A stretch of 64,000 nt of DNA from CAIKMD01 sp035605975 (lineage in GTDB: Bacteria > Pseudomonadota > Alphaproteobacteria > ATCC43930 > CGMCC-115725): the NCBI GenBank assembly GCA_035605975.1, contig DATNGG010000040.1, positions 25,722-89,721 of the forward strand, in the 5' to 3' direction. Position 1 is the first letter of the stretch. Every line of letters starts with the position of its first letter. The notes below the pieces were generated by a model that was given only the letters and a program-made list of their open reading frames with translations, was not told the DNA's origin and ran no database searches. Below are positions 8,900 to 17,585 of this stretch, one piece after another. Both the position numbers and the translations under genes were made by a program.

Positions 8900-9623
8900 C
8901 GGAAGTGCCGTAGCGGCGGTCGCGGCCGTGGAATTCGCGCACGGCTTTTTCGAGATCGCTCGCGCCGAAATCCGGCCATAGCGTATCGACGAAGACGAGC
9001 TCGGTATAAGCGGTCTGCCATAAGAGGAAATTGCTGATGCGCTGCTCGCCGCTGGTGCGGATCAGCAGATCGGGATCGGGAATGCCGGCGGTATAGAGCT
9101 GCGCCGCGAACTGCGCCTCCTCGATCCGATCGGGCGCGAGCCGGCCGGCCGCCGCTTCGGCCGCCAGGCGGCGCGCCGCCTGAACGATGTCGTGACGTCC
9201 GCCATAAGACAGCGCGACGATGAGGTTGAGCCGCGAATTCTCGGCGGTCAGCTGCTCGGCATTGGCGATCAGCGTGACGATGTCGGGCGCGAGCCGGGTG
9301 CGATCGCCGATGATGCGCACGCGCACGCCCTGGCGATGGAGCTCGGCGATTTCGCCGCGCAGATAGACGCGCAGCAGCCCCATGAGATCGTCGACCTCGT
9401 CGCTCGGGCGCTTCCAATTCTCCGAGGAGAAGCCGAACAAGGTCAGATAGGAAATGCCGAGCTCGGCCGCGGCGGTCAGGGTGCGCCGCACCGCCTCGGC
9501 GCCGCGGCGATGGCCTTGAATACGCGGCAATCCGCGCGCCTTGGCCCAGCGCCCATTGCCGTCCATGATGATCGCGACGTGCGCCGGCGGCACCCGCCCG
9601 GGAGACTTGTCATTCGCCGACAT
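8886..9623 (-). CDS. uppS: isoprenyl transferase / undecaprenyl diphosphate synthase
   Basis: Cis-prenyltransferase that extends farnesyl diphosphate with isopentenyl diphosphate to the C55 carrier lipid for cell wall and LPS synthesis. The 245-residue protein has the catalytic aspartate D21 in AIIMDGNGRWA, the substrate loop FGFSSENWKRP and the C-terminal motif DLLIRTSGEQRISNFLLWQ. Its ATG overlaps the frr stop by one base. Adjacent uppS and cdsA in this order are conserved in alphaproteobacteria. Confidence 0.97.
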   Translation of the reverse strand: MSANDKSPGRVPPAHVAIIMDGNGRWAKARGLPRIQGHRRGAEAVRRTLTAAAELGISYLTLFGFSSENWKRPSDEVDDLMGLLRVYLRGEIAELHRQGVRVRIIGDRTRLAPDIVTLIANAEQLTAENSRLNLIVALSYGGRHDIVQAARRLAAEAAAGRLAPDRIEEAQFAAQLYTAGIPDPDLLIRTSGEQRISNFLLWQTAYTELVFVDTLWPDFGASDLEKAVREFHGRDRRYGTSVGSS

Positions 9624-10183
9624 CAGACCTGGAGAATCTCCTTGTCCTTGGCGGCCAGCATGTCATCGACCTTCTTGACGGTCGCGTCGGTCAAGGTCTG
9701 GATGTCCTTGTCGAGCTTGCGGTGCTGATCCTGGGTGATGGTTCCGTCCTTTTCCTGCTTCTTCAGCAGGTCGAGGCCGTCGCGCCGCACATTGCGCACC
9801 GAGACGCGCGCTTGCTCGGTGTATTTGGCGGCGACGCGGGTCAACTCCTTGCGCCGCTCCTCGCTCAAATCGGGCACGGGCACGCGGATCGTCTGGCCTT
9901 CGCTTTGCGGGTTGAGGCCGAGACCCGATTCACGGATGCCCTTCTCGGTCGCCTTCACATTGGCTTTGTCCCAGACCTGGACGATGATGAGCCGCGGCTC
10001 GGGCACGCTGACCGTGCCGACCTGGGTCAGCGGCATCTTGTTGCCGTAAGCCTCGACCTGGACGGGATCGAGCAGGCTCGCCGAGGCGCGGCCCGTCCGC
10101 AAGCCCGCGAATTCCTTGCGCAAGACTTCGATCGCGCCATCCATGCGGCGGCGCAGATCGGTAACGATCTTCTCTTCGCTCAT
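9623..10183 (-). CDS. frr: ribosome recycling factor
   Basis: Splits the post-termination ribosome together with EF-G. The 186-residue product starts MSEEKIVTDLRRRMDGA and contains the family core GLRTGRASASLLDPV and the second-domain helices ending DDMLAAKDKEILQV; usual length is about 185. The reading frame runs on upstream through pyrH, but the ATG at 10183 overlaps the pyrH stop in an ATGA arrangement and gives the family N-terminus, so the longer frame was discarded. Confidence 0.97.
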   Translation of the reverse strand: MSEEKIVTDLRRRMDGAIEVLRKEFAGLRTGRASASLLDPVQVEAYGNKMPLTQVGTVSVPEPRLIIVQVWDKANVKATEKGIRESGLGLNPQSEGQTIRVPVPDLSEERRKELTRVAAKYTEQARVSVRNVRRDGLDLLKKQEKDGTITQDQHRKLDKDIQTLTDATVKKVDDMLAAKDKEILQV

Positions 10184-10914
10184 GCTCGCGCCCCCTCCTC
10201 GCTGATAATGGTGAAGCGTCCCTTGCCGGCGACGACGTCGGCGAAGCCGCCCTTGGCGTAGATCGAGAACACCACGATCGGAATCCGGTTTTCGCGCGCA
10301 AGCGAGATCGCCGCGGCGTCCATCACCTGCAGATCGCGCGTCAGCACGTCGAGATAGGTAAGCTTCGCGTGGCGCTGGGCGCTCGTGTCCTTTTTGGGAT
10401 CGGCGCTGTAGACGCCATCGACCTTGGTCGCTTTGAGCAGCGCCTCGCATTCGGTCTCGGAGGCGCGCAGCGCCGCCGCGGTGTCGGTGGTGAAGAACGG
10501 ATTGCCGGTGCCGGCGGCGAAGATCACCGCCCGTCCCTTCTCCATGTGGCGAATGGCGCGGCGCCGGATGTAAGGCTCGCACACGGTCTGCATCGGAATG
10601 GCGCTCTGCACGCGCGTCTGGACGCCGAGCCGCTCGAGCGCGCTTTGCAGCGCCAGCGAATTGATGATGGTCGCGAGCATGCCCATGTAGTCGCCGGTCG
10701 CGCGCTCCATGCCGGCGGCGGCGCCCGACAGGCCGCGGAAAATATTCCCGCCGCCCACCACCATCGCCACCTGGACGCCGAGCGCATGCACGCTCTGCAC
10801 CTCGGCGGCGATTCGGGAAATGGTTTCGGGATCGATCCCGTAGCCCTGTTCGCCCATCAGCGCTTCGCCGCTGAGTTTCAGAAGCACGCGCCGGTATTTC
10901 GGTTCGCCTGGCAT
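10180..10914 (-). CDS. pyrH: UMP kinase
   Basis: Hexameric bacterial UMP kinase (amino acid kinase fold) that makes UDP from UMP and ATP. The 244-residue protein starts MPGEPKYRRVLLKLSGEAL and shows the phosphate-binding motifs GGGNIFRG and GTGNPFFTTDTAAALRA, and VDGVYSADPKK in the nucleotide site. An in-frame upstream codon would add 12 residues, but the ATG at 10914 fits the family. It is coupled to frr by an ATGA overlap. An 81-bp gap with a hairpin separates it from tsf. Confidence 0.96.
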   Translation of the reverse strand: MPGEPKYRRVLLKLSGEALMGEQGYGIDPETISRIAAEVQSVHALGVQVAMVVGGGNIFRGLSGAAAGMERATGDYMGMLATIINSLALQSALERLGVQTRVQSAIPMQTVCEPYIRRRAIRHMEKGRAVIFAAGTGNPFFTTDTAAALRASETECEALLKATKVDGVYSADPKKDTSAQRHAKLTYLDVLTRDLQVMDAAAISLARENRIPIVVFSIYAKGGFADVVAGKGRFTIISEEGARA

Positions 10915-10952
10915 CACGTCACACCCGAGGCTCGAACGGGGCGGGATCATAC

Positions 10953-10976
10953 AGGAGACCGGGGCCGGCGTCTCCT
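10953..10976 (-). other. hairpin in the tsf-pyrH intergenic gap
   Basis: A perfect 7-bp inverted repeat (AGGAGAC / GTCTCCT) with a 10-nt G+C loop lies between tsf and pyrH. No run of T follows on the minus strand, so it is not a classical terminator. It could act as an attenuator or RNA-processing site that sets the ratio of the rpsB-tsf message to the downstream genes. The inverted repeat is directly visible; its role is inference. Confidence 0.35.
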
Positions 10977-10995
10977 CTTTGAGAGCGCGCGCCCC

Positions 10996-11919
10996 TCAGT
11001 GTTTCAGCGTCGCAGCGACCTCGGCGGCGAAGTCGGCCTGCTCCTTCTCGACGCCCTCGCCGAGAACCAGCCGCTCGAAGCCCGCGATCTTCACCGGCGC
11101 GCCGATTTCCTTCGCCGCCGCATCGAGCACCTTCGCCACCTTGGTCTCGTTGTCGATGACGAAAACCTGCTCGTTGAGGACGGTCTCCTCGTAGAATTTG
11201 CGCAACCGCCCATCGACCATCTTCTCGATCACCGCATCGGGCTTGCCGCTCGCCTTCGCCTGCTCCTTCAGCACGTCGCGCTCGCGCGCGAGATCGGCCG
11301 CGGGAACCGAGGCGATATCGAGATATTGCGGCTTCGCCGCGGCGACATGCATGGCAAGCTGCCGGCCGACGCCCGCCAAGTGATCGACGCCGGTCGTCGC
11401 CTCGAGCGCCACCAGCACGCCGATCTTGCCGAGATTGGGCGCGACGGCATTGTGGACATAGGCCGCCACCACGCCATGCGCGACATGGAGCCGCGCCATG
11501 CGGCGGATCGACATGTTCTCGCCGACAGTGGCGATGAGATGCGCGAGCTCGTCGGCGACATGGCGCCCGGTGCCGGGATAAGGCGCCGCTTGGAGACGGT
11601 CGAGATCAACATGGGTGAGCGCGAGATCGGCGACCGTCGCAACGAACTTCTGGAAGGTCTCGTTGCGGGCGACGAAATCCGTCTCGGCATTGACCTCGAC
11701 CAGCGCCGCGACATTGCCCTTGAGCGCCGCTCCGACCAGGCCCTCGGCGGCGACGCGCCCGGCTTTCTTCGCCGCGGCGGCCAGACCCTTCTTGCGCAGC
11801 CAATCGACCGCACCTTCGAGATCGCCCTGGGTCTCGCTCAGGGCGCGCTTGCAATCCATCATGCCCGCGCCCGTCTTCTCGCGCAGGGTCTTCACCAATC
11901 CGGCGGAGATTTCTGCCAT
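10996..11919 (-). CDS. tsf: translation elongation factor Ts
   Basis: Nucleotide exchange factor for EF-Tu. The 307-residue protein begins MAEISAGLVKTLREKTGAGMMD, with the UBA-like domain and the TGAGMMDCK motif, followed by the TDFVARNETFQ motif of the dimerisation core. The ATG at 11919 is preceded on the minus strand by GGAGAGAG; a 15-residue upstream extension into the rpsB spacer was rejected. It follows rpsB after 13 bp, the near-universal arrangement. Confidence 0.97.
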   Translation of the reverse strand: MAEISAGLVKTLREKTGAGMMDCKRALSETQGDLEGAVDWLRKKGLAAAAKKAGRVAAEGLVGAALKGNVAALVEVNAETDFVARNETFQKFVATVADLALTHVDLDRLQAAPYPGTGRHVADELAHLIATVGENMSIRRMARLHVAHGVVAAYVHNAVAPNLGKIGVLVALEATTGVDHLAGVGRQLAMHVAAAKPQYLDIASVPAADLARERDVLKEQAKASGKPDAVIEKMVDGRLRKFYEETVLNEQVFVIDNETKVAKVLDAAAKEIGAPVKIAGFERLVLGEGVEKEQADFAAEVAATLKH

Positions 11920-11932
11920 TCGCTCTCTCCGC

Positions 11933-12718
<786 letters not shown>

Positions 12719-12849
12719 GAAGCTTCCTTTTCCGGTTGTTCCGCCGCGGGAGCTTACCGGCCGGATGGCTCCGAGCCGGCACCGGGGCGACTTCTCGCTG
12801 GCGCGAGCCGTCGCATCCCCGCGTGTGGGATTAAAGTGAAAACGGAGCC
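12719..12849 (-). promoter_or_regulatory. structured rpsB 5' leader
   Basis: The untranslated leader of rpsB can fold strongly. Its 5' end (GGCTCCG on the minus strand, 12849-12843) pairs perfectly with CGGAGCC at 12773-12767, enclosing an internal two-step hairpin at 12814-12787: a GCGAC/GTCGC stem, then a CTCGC/GCGAG stem, then a 4-nt loop. S2 is known to autoregulate rpsB-tsf through the leader in enterobacteria. A similar role here is inference from position and fold. Confidence 0.5.
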
Positions 12850-12850
12850 T

Positions 12851-12879
12851 TAAATAGGGTGATCCGGGCGCTTTGGCAA
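12851..12879 (-). promoter_or_regulatory. sigma-70-type promoter of rpsB-tsf
   Basis: On the minus strand TTGCCA (12879-12874) is separated by exactly 17 bp from TATTTA (12856-12851), a good match to a housekeeping -35/-10 pair. Transcription would begin near 12844, just at the start of the foldable leader. It lies in the short gap between rpsB and the convergently placed end of the neighbouring hydrolase gene. Confidence 0.65.
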
Positions 12880-12894
12880 GGGCTCGCCCACCGC

Positions 12895-13851
12895 TCAGCC
12901 CGTCGCGCCGAGATATTGGCGCAGGAAAGCGTGCAGCTTCTCCGCCGCATCGGCGCGCGCCGCCGCGTTATAGGCGAGGTTGGCGCCGCGGCTGAAGCAG
13001 GAGCGGACATAGCCGCGCACCGCCTCGGCGCCGACCCCGGGATTGTCCTTGTGGTCCATGCGGAGCACGTGGCCGTTGGTCAGATCGAGGATGAGATCGC
13101 ATTTGGCGCCGACTTCGAGGTTGCGGGCGAAGCCGTGAAAGCCGCCCTCGACGTCGAAATCGTGATAGGTCCCCGGATAGGCGACGAAGCTCACGCGGTT
13201 GCCCATGCTCTGCGCCCAATCGGCAAATTCGCGGGTCGGGCCGACGGGCACGTAATTATCCGCCTCGCCGTGGAAGAACAGCATCGGCGAGCGGTCGGTC
13301 GCGCGGTCGCGATATTGGAACTCGGCCGCGCCGTAGAACACGACATGGGCGGCGAATTTCAGATCATCGGCAATGATGCGCGTGCGCACCGTCTCGAGCG
13401 CGGTTTCGAGTGCGACGCTGCCGCCGCGCGACCAGCCCATGACGCCGATGCGGCGCTTATCGAAGCGCGCATCGGCGCCGAGAAGCTTCAGCGCCGCGAG
13501 CGTATCGGCGACATCCGCCCAGGAGGAAAGCTGCGCCTGGTTCGCCGCGGTGTCGGTGATGCCGCGCGGACCGAAGCTGTCGACCACCAGTGCGGCGACG
13601 CCCCACCGCGCGACCAGCTGCGCCCATTGCCGGATGGCATCGCCATTGGCACCGCCGAGACCGCCGCTGCCATGTTTCAGAATCAGCACCGGAACGGCGC
13701 CGGTTCGTTGCGTCGGCAGATACAGCTCGCCGGCGACTGTCGCCGGCGCGCCTTGGCGATGCAGGAACTCCGCCAGCGATTTCGGCGTGATGGACGGGAT
13801 GGCGATTTTCCTGAGCTGCACCGCCACGGCCGCGCCCAATGCCATGCGCAT
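12895..13851 (-). CDS. alpha/beta hydrolase of the dienelactone hydrolase type
   Basis: A 318-residue serine hydrolase. The nucleophile is S141 in GWSRGG; the acid and histidine are visible in HGEADNYVP and GTYHDFD. The region LILKHGSGGLGG supplies the oxyanion loop. A weak hydrophobic N-terminus (MALGAAVAVQL) may be an imperfect export signal, but cytoplasmic location is equally possible. The family acts on esters or lactones; the substrate cannot be told from the sequence. The rpsB promoter lies directly beyond its 3' end, but it is a separate unit whose start is divergent from the small gene at 14019. Confidence 0.75.
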   Translation of the reverse strand: MRMALGAAVAVQLRKIAIPSITPKSLAEFLHRQGAPATVAGELYLPTQRTGAVPVLILKHGSGGLGGANGDAIRQWAQLVARWGVAALVVDSFGPRGITDTAANQAQLSSWADVADTLAALKLLGADARFDKRRIGVMGWSRGGSVALETALETVRTRIIADDLKFAAHVVFYGAAEFQYRDRATDRSPMLFFHGEADNYVPVGPTREFADWAQSMGNRVSFVAYPGTYHDFDVEGGFHGFARNLEVGAKCDLILDLTNGHVLRMDHKDNPGVGAEAVRGYVRSCFSRGANLAYNAAARADAAEKLHAFLRQYLGATG

Positions 13852-14018
13852 GATTTTCCCCTCGGATGCGCGCCGGCATCCCCATAACCGGCAACCGACG
13901 GCTCCACGAGCCTAGCCATCCGTGCGGAGCACGCGCGAGCGGGTTTTGCCGCCAATCGCTCGCCGGTTACGCGATTTTCGGTCGCAATCGCGCCGGAGCA
14001 TCCCCATATGAGACTTGC

Positions 14019-14333
14019 ATGGCTTTCCGTCCCAAATCGAATTTGCACGCACTGCCGCGGGAAACCGTGGATTCCGGCGAGCGTTGGCGCATCATTTGGG
14101 ACACGAAGCGCCGTGGGGCCGACGACAGCCGCAACACCGCGCTCGAGAAATTCGAGGTGGACGCGCTCGACCGCGCACGGCATCTGCTGCGCATGGGCTT
14201 CGTCGTTTACGAAATTCGCGCGCCGCAGGGCTCGCTCTTCCTCGGCGAGACCGCGATCAAGGCACGTCTCGGCCTGGTCGCAATGAGCGAAGACGACTCG
14301 GCAAAAGCCGAAAAAGACGCGTCTCAGGCTTGA
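14019..14333 (+). CDS. small conserved-looking hypothetical protein (104 aa)
   Basis: I do not recognise a family. From the ATG at 14019 the protein reads MAFRPKSNLHALPRET, is rich in Arg and charged residues, has no signal peptide or membrane segment, and contains a compact middle part (RWRIIWDTKRRGADDSRN, then ARHLLRMGFVVYEIRAPQG) that looks like a folded alpha/beta domain. The frame is open further upstream to 13866, but the extra part lies in the divergent promoter region and has no good ribosome site. It heads a run of three small plus-strand genes. Confidence 0.6.
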   Translation: MAFRPKSNLHALPRETVDSGERWRIIWDTKRRGADDSRNTALEKFEVDALDRARHLLRMGFVVYEIRAPQGSLFLGETAIKARLGLVAMSEDDSAKAEKDASQA

Positions 14334-14358
14334 AAGCCCGCCGCCAAGCGGCCATAGT

Positions 14359-14381
14359 CCGCCTGCCACGGGCAGAGGCGG
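14359..14381 (+). terminator. possible terminator hairpin
   Basis: Arms CCGCCTGCC and GGCAGAGGCGG pair with a 2-nt bulge, 26 nt after the stop of the preceding small gene. No T-run follows, so function as a terminator is uncertain. The rest of the gap up to 14528 shows no supported gene. Confidence 0.3.
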
Positions 14382-14528
14382 CCGCATCCGGCGTTCGCAC
14401 GGATAGCAGGCTCGCCACTCGGCGACGATGATTTTGCGCCGAGACTTCGGGCTTCCGCTTTCGCCGATGACGGCCGCGCGGAATCTCATCCTTCACGCCG
14501 CGATGCGCGGCACTGTGAGTTGAGCGGC

Positions 14529-14813
14529 ATGAGCAAGAAAAAGCCGATCGAGATCGGCGCCTTTCTCCTCTTCGACGTGCTTTACGACGACGGCACGCGC
14601 ACCTCGAACCGCAAGGTGCCCACCGCCGCGATCGAGGATTGGAATTTCGACGATTCGGTTCGCGCCGCGCTCGAGACGCAGGACCGTGAGATCGCCGAAC
14701 GCTCGGGCAAGCCGCGCGGCACCATTACTTCGATCACGCGCTCGGGCACGCGCGCGGCCGAGCGTCTTGCCAAGCGCACCGAGGCCGGCGGCCGGCGGTC
14801 CGCGGCACGGTGA
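14529..14813 (+). CDS. small hypothetical protein (94 aa)
   Basis: Family not recognised. The protein starts MSKKKPIEIGAFLLFDVLYDDGTRTSN, which looks like a short beta-rich domain, and ends in a basic Arg/Ala tail (RAAERLAKRTEAGGRRSAAR) that could bind nucleic acid. An in-frame TTG nine bases upstream is an alternative start. No membrane segment is present. It lies 39 bp before another small gene on the same strand, and both may be co-transcribed. The coding call rests on length, GC3 pattern and position. Confidence 0.55.
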   Translation: MSKKKPIEIGAFLLFDVLYDDGTRTSNRKVPTAAIEDWNFDDSVRAALETQDREIAERSGKPRGTITSITRSGTRAAERLAKRTEAGGRRSAAR

Positions 14814-14852
14814 CGCTGTCCTTCACCCAATATTGAGCAAGGAGCACCGACC

Positions 14853-15041
14853 GTGATCGCGTTGCACAAGTTCAAAGTCGGCCAATCCGTCGAATTCGCC
14901 GGCGGCGGCATCCAGCCAAAGCCGCTGGGCTCGTTCAAGGTCGTGCGCGTCATGCCGAGCGAGCGCGGAATTCACCAATACCGCATCAAATCCGCCACCG
15001 ACGGGCATGAGCGGATGGTGACCGAGAGCGAGCTGCTGTAA
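14853..15041 (+). CDS. small conserved hypothetical protein (62 aa), KFKVGQ/YRIKS type
   Basis: A 62-residue protein starting at GTG with a clear ribosome site AAGGAG seven to eight bases upstream. It has the pattern HKFKVGQSVEF, then VVRVMPSERG, then QYRIKSATDGHERMVTESEL, which I recall as a small alphaproteobacterial family of unknown function, probably a beta-barrel of SH3/KOW size. No catalytic residues can be named. It is the last of three small plus-strand genes. Confidence 0.7.
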   Translation: MIALHKFKVGQSVEFAGGGIQPKPLGSFKVVRVMPSERGIHQYRIKSATDGHERMVTESELL

Positions 15042-15208
15042 CGCCGGCCTTGCTTTCGCGCATCCGAAGCGCCATTCTCCCGCCACTATCCTTGCTCGCA
15101 ATCGCGCGAAGCCCGACGGATCGCTAACCGCCGCGGCGGCATTTCGAGATCATCCCTGATAGGCACCAAGGCTCCCGGTCGCGCACGGGCCGGCCGTGAA
15201 AACCCCAA

Positions 15209-15249
15209 GCATCGGGCATTCCGCCCGATGCGACGATCGTTTCGCATCG
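15209..15249 (+). promoter_or_regulatory. leader with two mutually exclusive hairpins upstream of the helicase gene
   Basis: Hairpin A: GCATCGGGC (15209-15217) pairs perfectly with GCCCGATGC (15223-15231) over a 5-nt loop. Hairpin B: CGATGCG (15226-15232) pairs perfectly with CGCATCG (15243-15249) over a 10-nt loop. The two share bases 15226-15231 and cannot form together. They lie 28-68 nt before the GTG start of a DEAD-box helicase gene. Such genes are often controlled by temperature-dependent leaders; the switch here is inference. Confidence 0.45.
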
Positions 15250-15276
15250 TCTCAATTCAAAGAAAGCAATCCACAC

Positions 15277-16554
15277 GTGACTTCCTCCTTTACGACGCTC
15301 GGCCTCGTCGAGCCGTTGCAGCGCGCATTGCGCGCCGAGAACTATCAAACTCCGACACCAATCCAAGCCGAGGCGATCCCGCCTCTTCTCGCCGGCCGCG
15401 ATCTGCTCGGCATCGCCCAGACCGGAACCGGCAAGACCGCTGCCTTCGCGCTGCCGATGCTGCAGTTGCTGAGCGCGCGCCGCACGGCCTTGCGCCGCGG
15501 CGAGCCTCGCGCGCTTGTCCTCAGCCCGACGCGCGAATTGGCGATCCAAATCGATGACAGCTTCCGCCGCTACGGTCGGCATCTCGCGCTGCGCTCGACC
15601 GTGATCTTCGGCGGTGTCGGGCAGAAGCCGCAGGTCGATGCGCTGGCGCGCGGCGTCGACATTCTCGTCGCGACGCCCGGGCGCCTGCTCGACCTCGTTC
15701 AGCAGCGTCATCTGCGCTTCGATGCGGTCGAGATTTTCGTCCTCGACGAGGCCGACCGCATGCTCGATATGGGCTTCATTCACGATATCAAGCGCGTCAT
15801 CGCCGCGCTTCCCCAACGCCGCCAATCGCTCTTCTTCTCGGCGACCATGCCCGAGGCCGCGGCGCGGCTCGCCGGCGGCATGCTTGCCGACCCGGTTCGG
15901 GTCGCGATCACGCCGCAGGCAACCACCGTCGAGCGCATCGCGCAGCGCGTCTATTTCGTCGAACAGGGCGACAAGCGCGCCCTCCTCGCCGATCTCCTGA
16001 CGGATCGCACGATCGCGCGCGCCCTCGTCTTCACCCGCACCAAGCACGGCGCCAACCGGGTCGCTGAGCAGTTGACGCGCGGCGGGATTGGCGCGGAGGC
16101 GATCCACGGCAACAAATCGCAGGCCGCGCGCCAGCGTGCGCTTGCCAGCTTTCGCGACGGCAAATCGCGCGTTCTCGTCGCCACCGACATCGCCGCCCGC
16201 GGCATCGATATCGACGGCATCACGCATGTGATCAATTACGAGCTGCCGAATCTGCCCGAGAGCTACGTCCACCGCATCGGCCGGACGGCGCGCGCCGGCG
16301 CCGACGGTACCGCGATCGCGTTTTGCGACGCTTCGGAACGGGCCTTCTTGCGCGATATCGAAAAATTGACGCGGCAGAGCCTCGCCGTTGCCGAGCACCG
16401 CTTGAGCGCACGCGCCGGCGAGCCGCGCCCCGCGGCCGGCGCCCGGCCCCAACCTCGCCCGAGCCAGCAACGCGCCCAGCGCCGGCGCCGTCCGAAGGCA
16501 CCTCCGCCGCGGCACGGCGCCGAAGTCGGACGGTCCCGCGGCGCCAGCGCTTAG
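15277..16554 (+). CDS. DEAD-box ATP-dependent RNA helicase, RhlE type
   Basis: A 425-residue RNA helicase, probably active in ribosome assembly, RNA decay or cold adaptation. All core motifs are visible: the Q motif (GYQTPTPIQ-like NYQTPTPIQ), AQTGTGKT, PTRELA, GG, TPGR, DEAD, SAT, then the second RecA domain with ATDIAARGIDID and HRIGRTARAG. The last ~60 residues form an Arg/Pro/Ala-rich basic tail typical of RhlE-like proteins and likely to bind RNA. An ATG at 15196 would add 27 residues with no family counterpart; the GTG at 15277 gives the expected N-terminus (VTSSFTTLGL). Confidence 0.92.
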   Translation: MTSSFTTLGLVEPLQRALRAENYQTPTPIQAEAIPPLLAGRDLLGIAQTGTGKTAAFALPMLQLLSARRTALRRGEPRALVLSPTRELAIQIDDSFRRYGRHLALRSTVIFGGVGQKPQVDALARGVDILVATPGRLLDLVQQRHLRFDAVEIFVLDEADRMLDMGFIHDIKRVIAALPQRRQSLFFSATMPEAAARLAGGMLADPVRVAITPQATTVERIAQRVYFVEQGDKRALLADLLTDRTIARALVFTRTKHGANRVAEQLTRGGIGAEAIHGNKSQAARQRALASFRDGKSRVLVATDIAARGIDIDGITHVINYELPNLPESYVHRIGRTARAGADGTAIAFCDASERAFLRDIEKLTRQSLAVAEHRLSARAGEPRPAAGARPQPRPSQQRAQRRRRPKAPPPRHGAEVGRSRGASA

Positions 16555-16694
16555 GAACCAAAAGGGGACGCCGCGCCGCACCGCGCGGCCAAGCCCTCGG
16601 AGCAGACAGGCGCGCGCTGGCCTGATAGAGACAGTGGTCGTCATGGCCCTCCCTCCCGCGCCTGCCCTCACCTTTCGCCGATGACGCCGCGCCG

Positions 16695-17573
16695 ATGATC
16701 GATACGATTCTCGGCGCCATCGTACCGGTGCTGCTCACGGCGTCCCTCGGTTATGCCTGGACGCGGGCCGGCCGCTCCTTCGACAGCGCGATGCTGACGC
16801 TGCTCGTCACCGATATCGGCACGCCCTGCCTCATCGTCTCGACCTTCGCCAAGACCGCGATCCCGCCGGGCGCCTTCGCCCAAAGCGCGGCCGCCGCCAT
16901 CGTCATCCTTCTCTGCTTTCTCGTCCTCGGCGCCGCGGTGCTGCGCATCGCGGGACTGAGACTGCGCACTTATCTGCCGGCGATGTCGTTCCCCAATACG
17001 GGCAATCTCGGCTTGCCGCTCGCGCTCTATGCCTTCGGCCCCGAAGGGCTTTCCTACGCCATCGTCTTCTTCACCTTCTGCTCCTTAAGCAATTTCACCC
17101 TCGGCCAGGCGATCGCCGCGGGCACGGTCAATTGGCGCGCGATCGCGCGGATGCCGATCATCTACGCGGTCGTGATCGGCGTCGCGCTCTCCGCGCTGCA
17201 GCGCCCGCTGCCGCTTTGGCTCGGCAACACGCTGAGCCTCCTCGGCGGCATCACCGTGCCGCTGATGCTTTTGCTGCTGGGGGTCTCGCTCGGCCGGCTT
17301 TCGGTCGCGGCCTTCCCACGGGCTTTCGCGTTGTCGATCCTGCGGATCGGCATGGGCGTCGGCGTCGGCGCGGCGATCACGACGCTGTTCGGATTGGAGG
17401 GCGTCGCCAAGGCCGCGCTCATCCAGCAAAGCGCGATGCCGGTCGCGGTCTTCAACTATCTTTTCGCGCTGCGCTGGAACAATCAGCCGGAGGAGATTGC
17501 CGGCGTGGTCGTGGTCTCGACCCTCGCGGCGATCGTCACCGCGCCGGCGCTGCTCTTCTTCCTGCTCCGCTGA
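16695..17573 (+). CDS. AEC-family (auxin efflux carrier-like) transporter
   Basis: A 292-residue integral membrane protein with about ten Leu/Ala/Val-rich helices in two inverted halves. The motif MSFPNTGNLGLPLALYAFG is the hallmark of the AEC family (Pfam Mem_trans), whose bacterial members often move malonate, malate or other organic acids. The second half has the crossover region LIQQSAMPVAVFNYLFA. The substrate is unknown. It stands alone between the helicase and a convergent small gene. Confidence 0.85.
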   Translation: MIDTILGAIVPVLLTASLGYAWTRAGRSFDSAMLTLLVTDIGTPCLIVSTFAKTAIPPGAFAQSAAAAIVILLCFLVLGAAVLRIAGLRLRTYLPAMSFPNTGNLGLPLALYAFGPEGLSYAIVFFTFCSLSNFTLGQAIAAGTVNWRAIARMPIIYAVVIGVALSALQRPLPLWLGNTLSLLGGITVPLMLLLLGVSLGRLSVAAFPRAFALSILRIGMGVGVGAAITTLFGLEGVAKAALIQQSAMPVAVFNYLFALRWNNQPEEIAGVVVVSTLAAIVTAPALLFFLLR

Positions 17574-17585
17574 ACGTCGCCGCGC

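Noticed and set aside
10184..10582. Upstream extension of the frr reading frame
   Set aside because: The extra part lies in another frame of pyrH, and the frr family N-terminus begins exactly at the ATG at 10183.
14257..14496. 79-residue minus-strand open frame in the gap after the small gene
   Set aside because: Arg-rich random-like composition, no ribosome site, and it partly overlaps the end of the 104-aa gene in antisense.
16555..16694. Possible small gene between the helicase and the AEC carrier
   Set aside because: No frame with a ribosome site or protein-like composition was found in the 140 bp.
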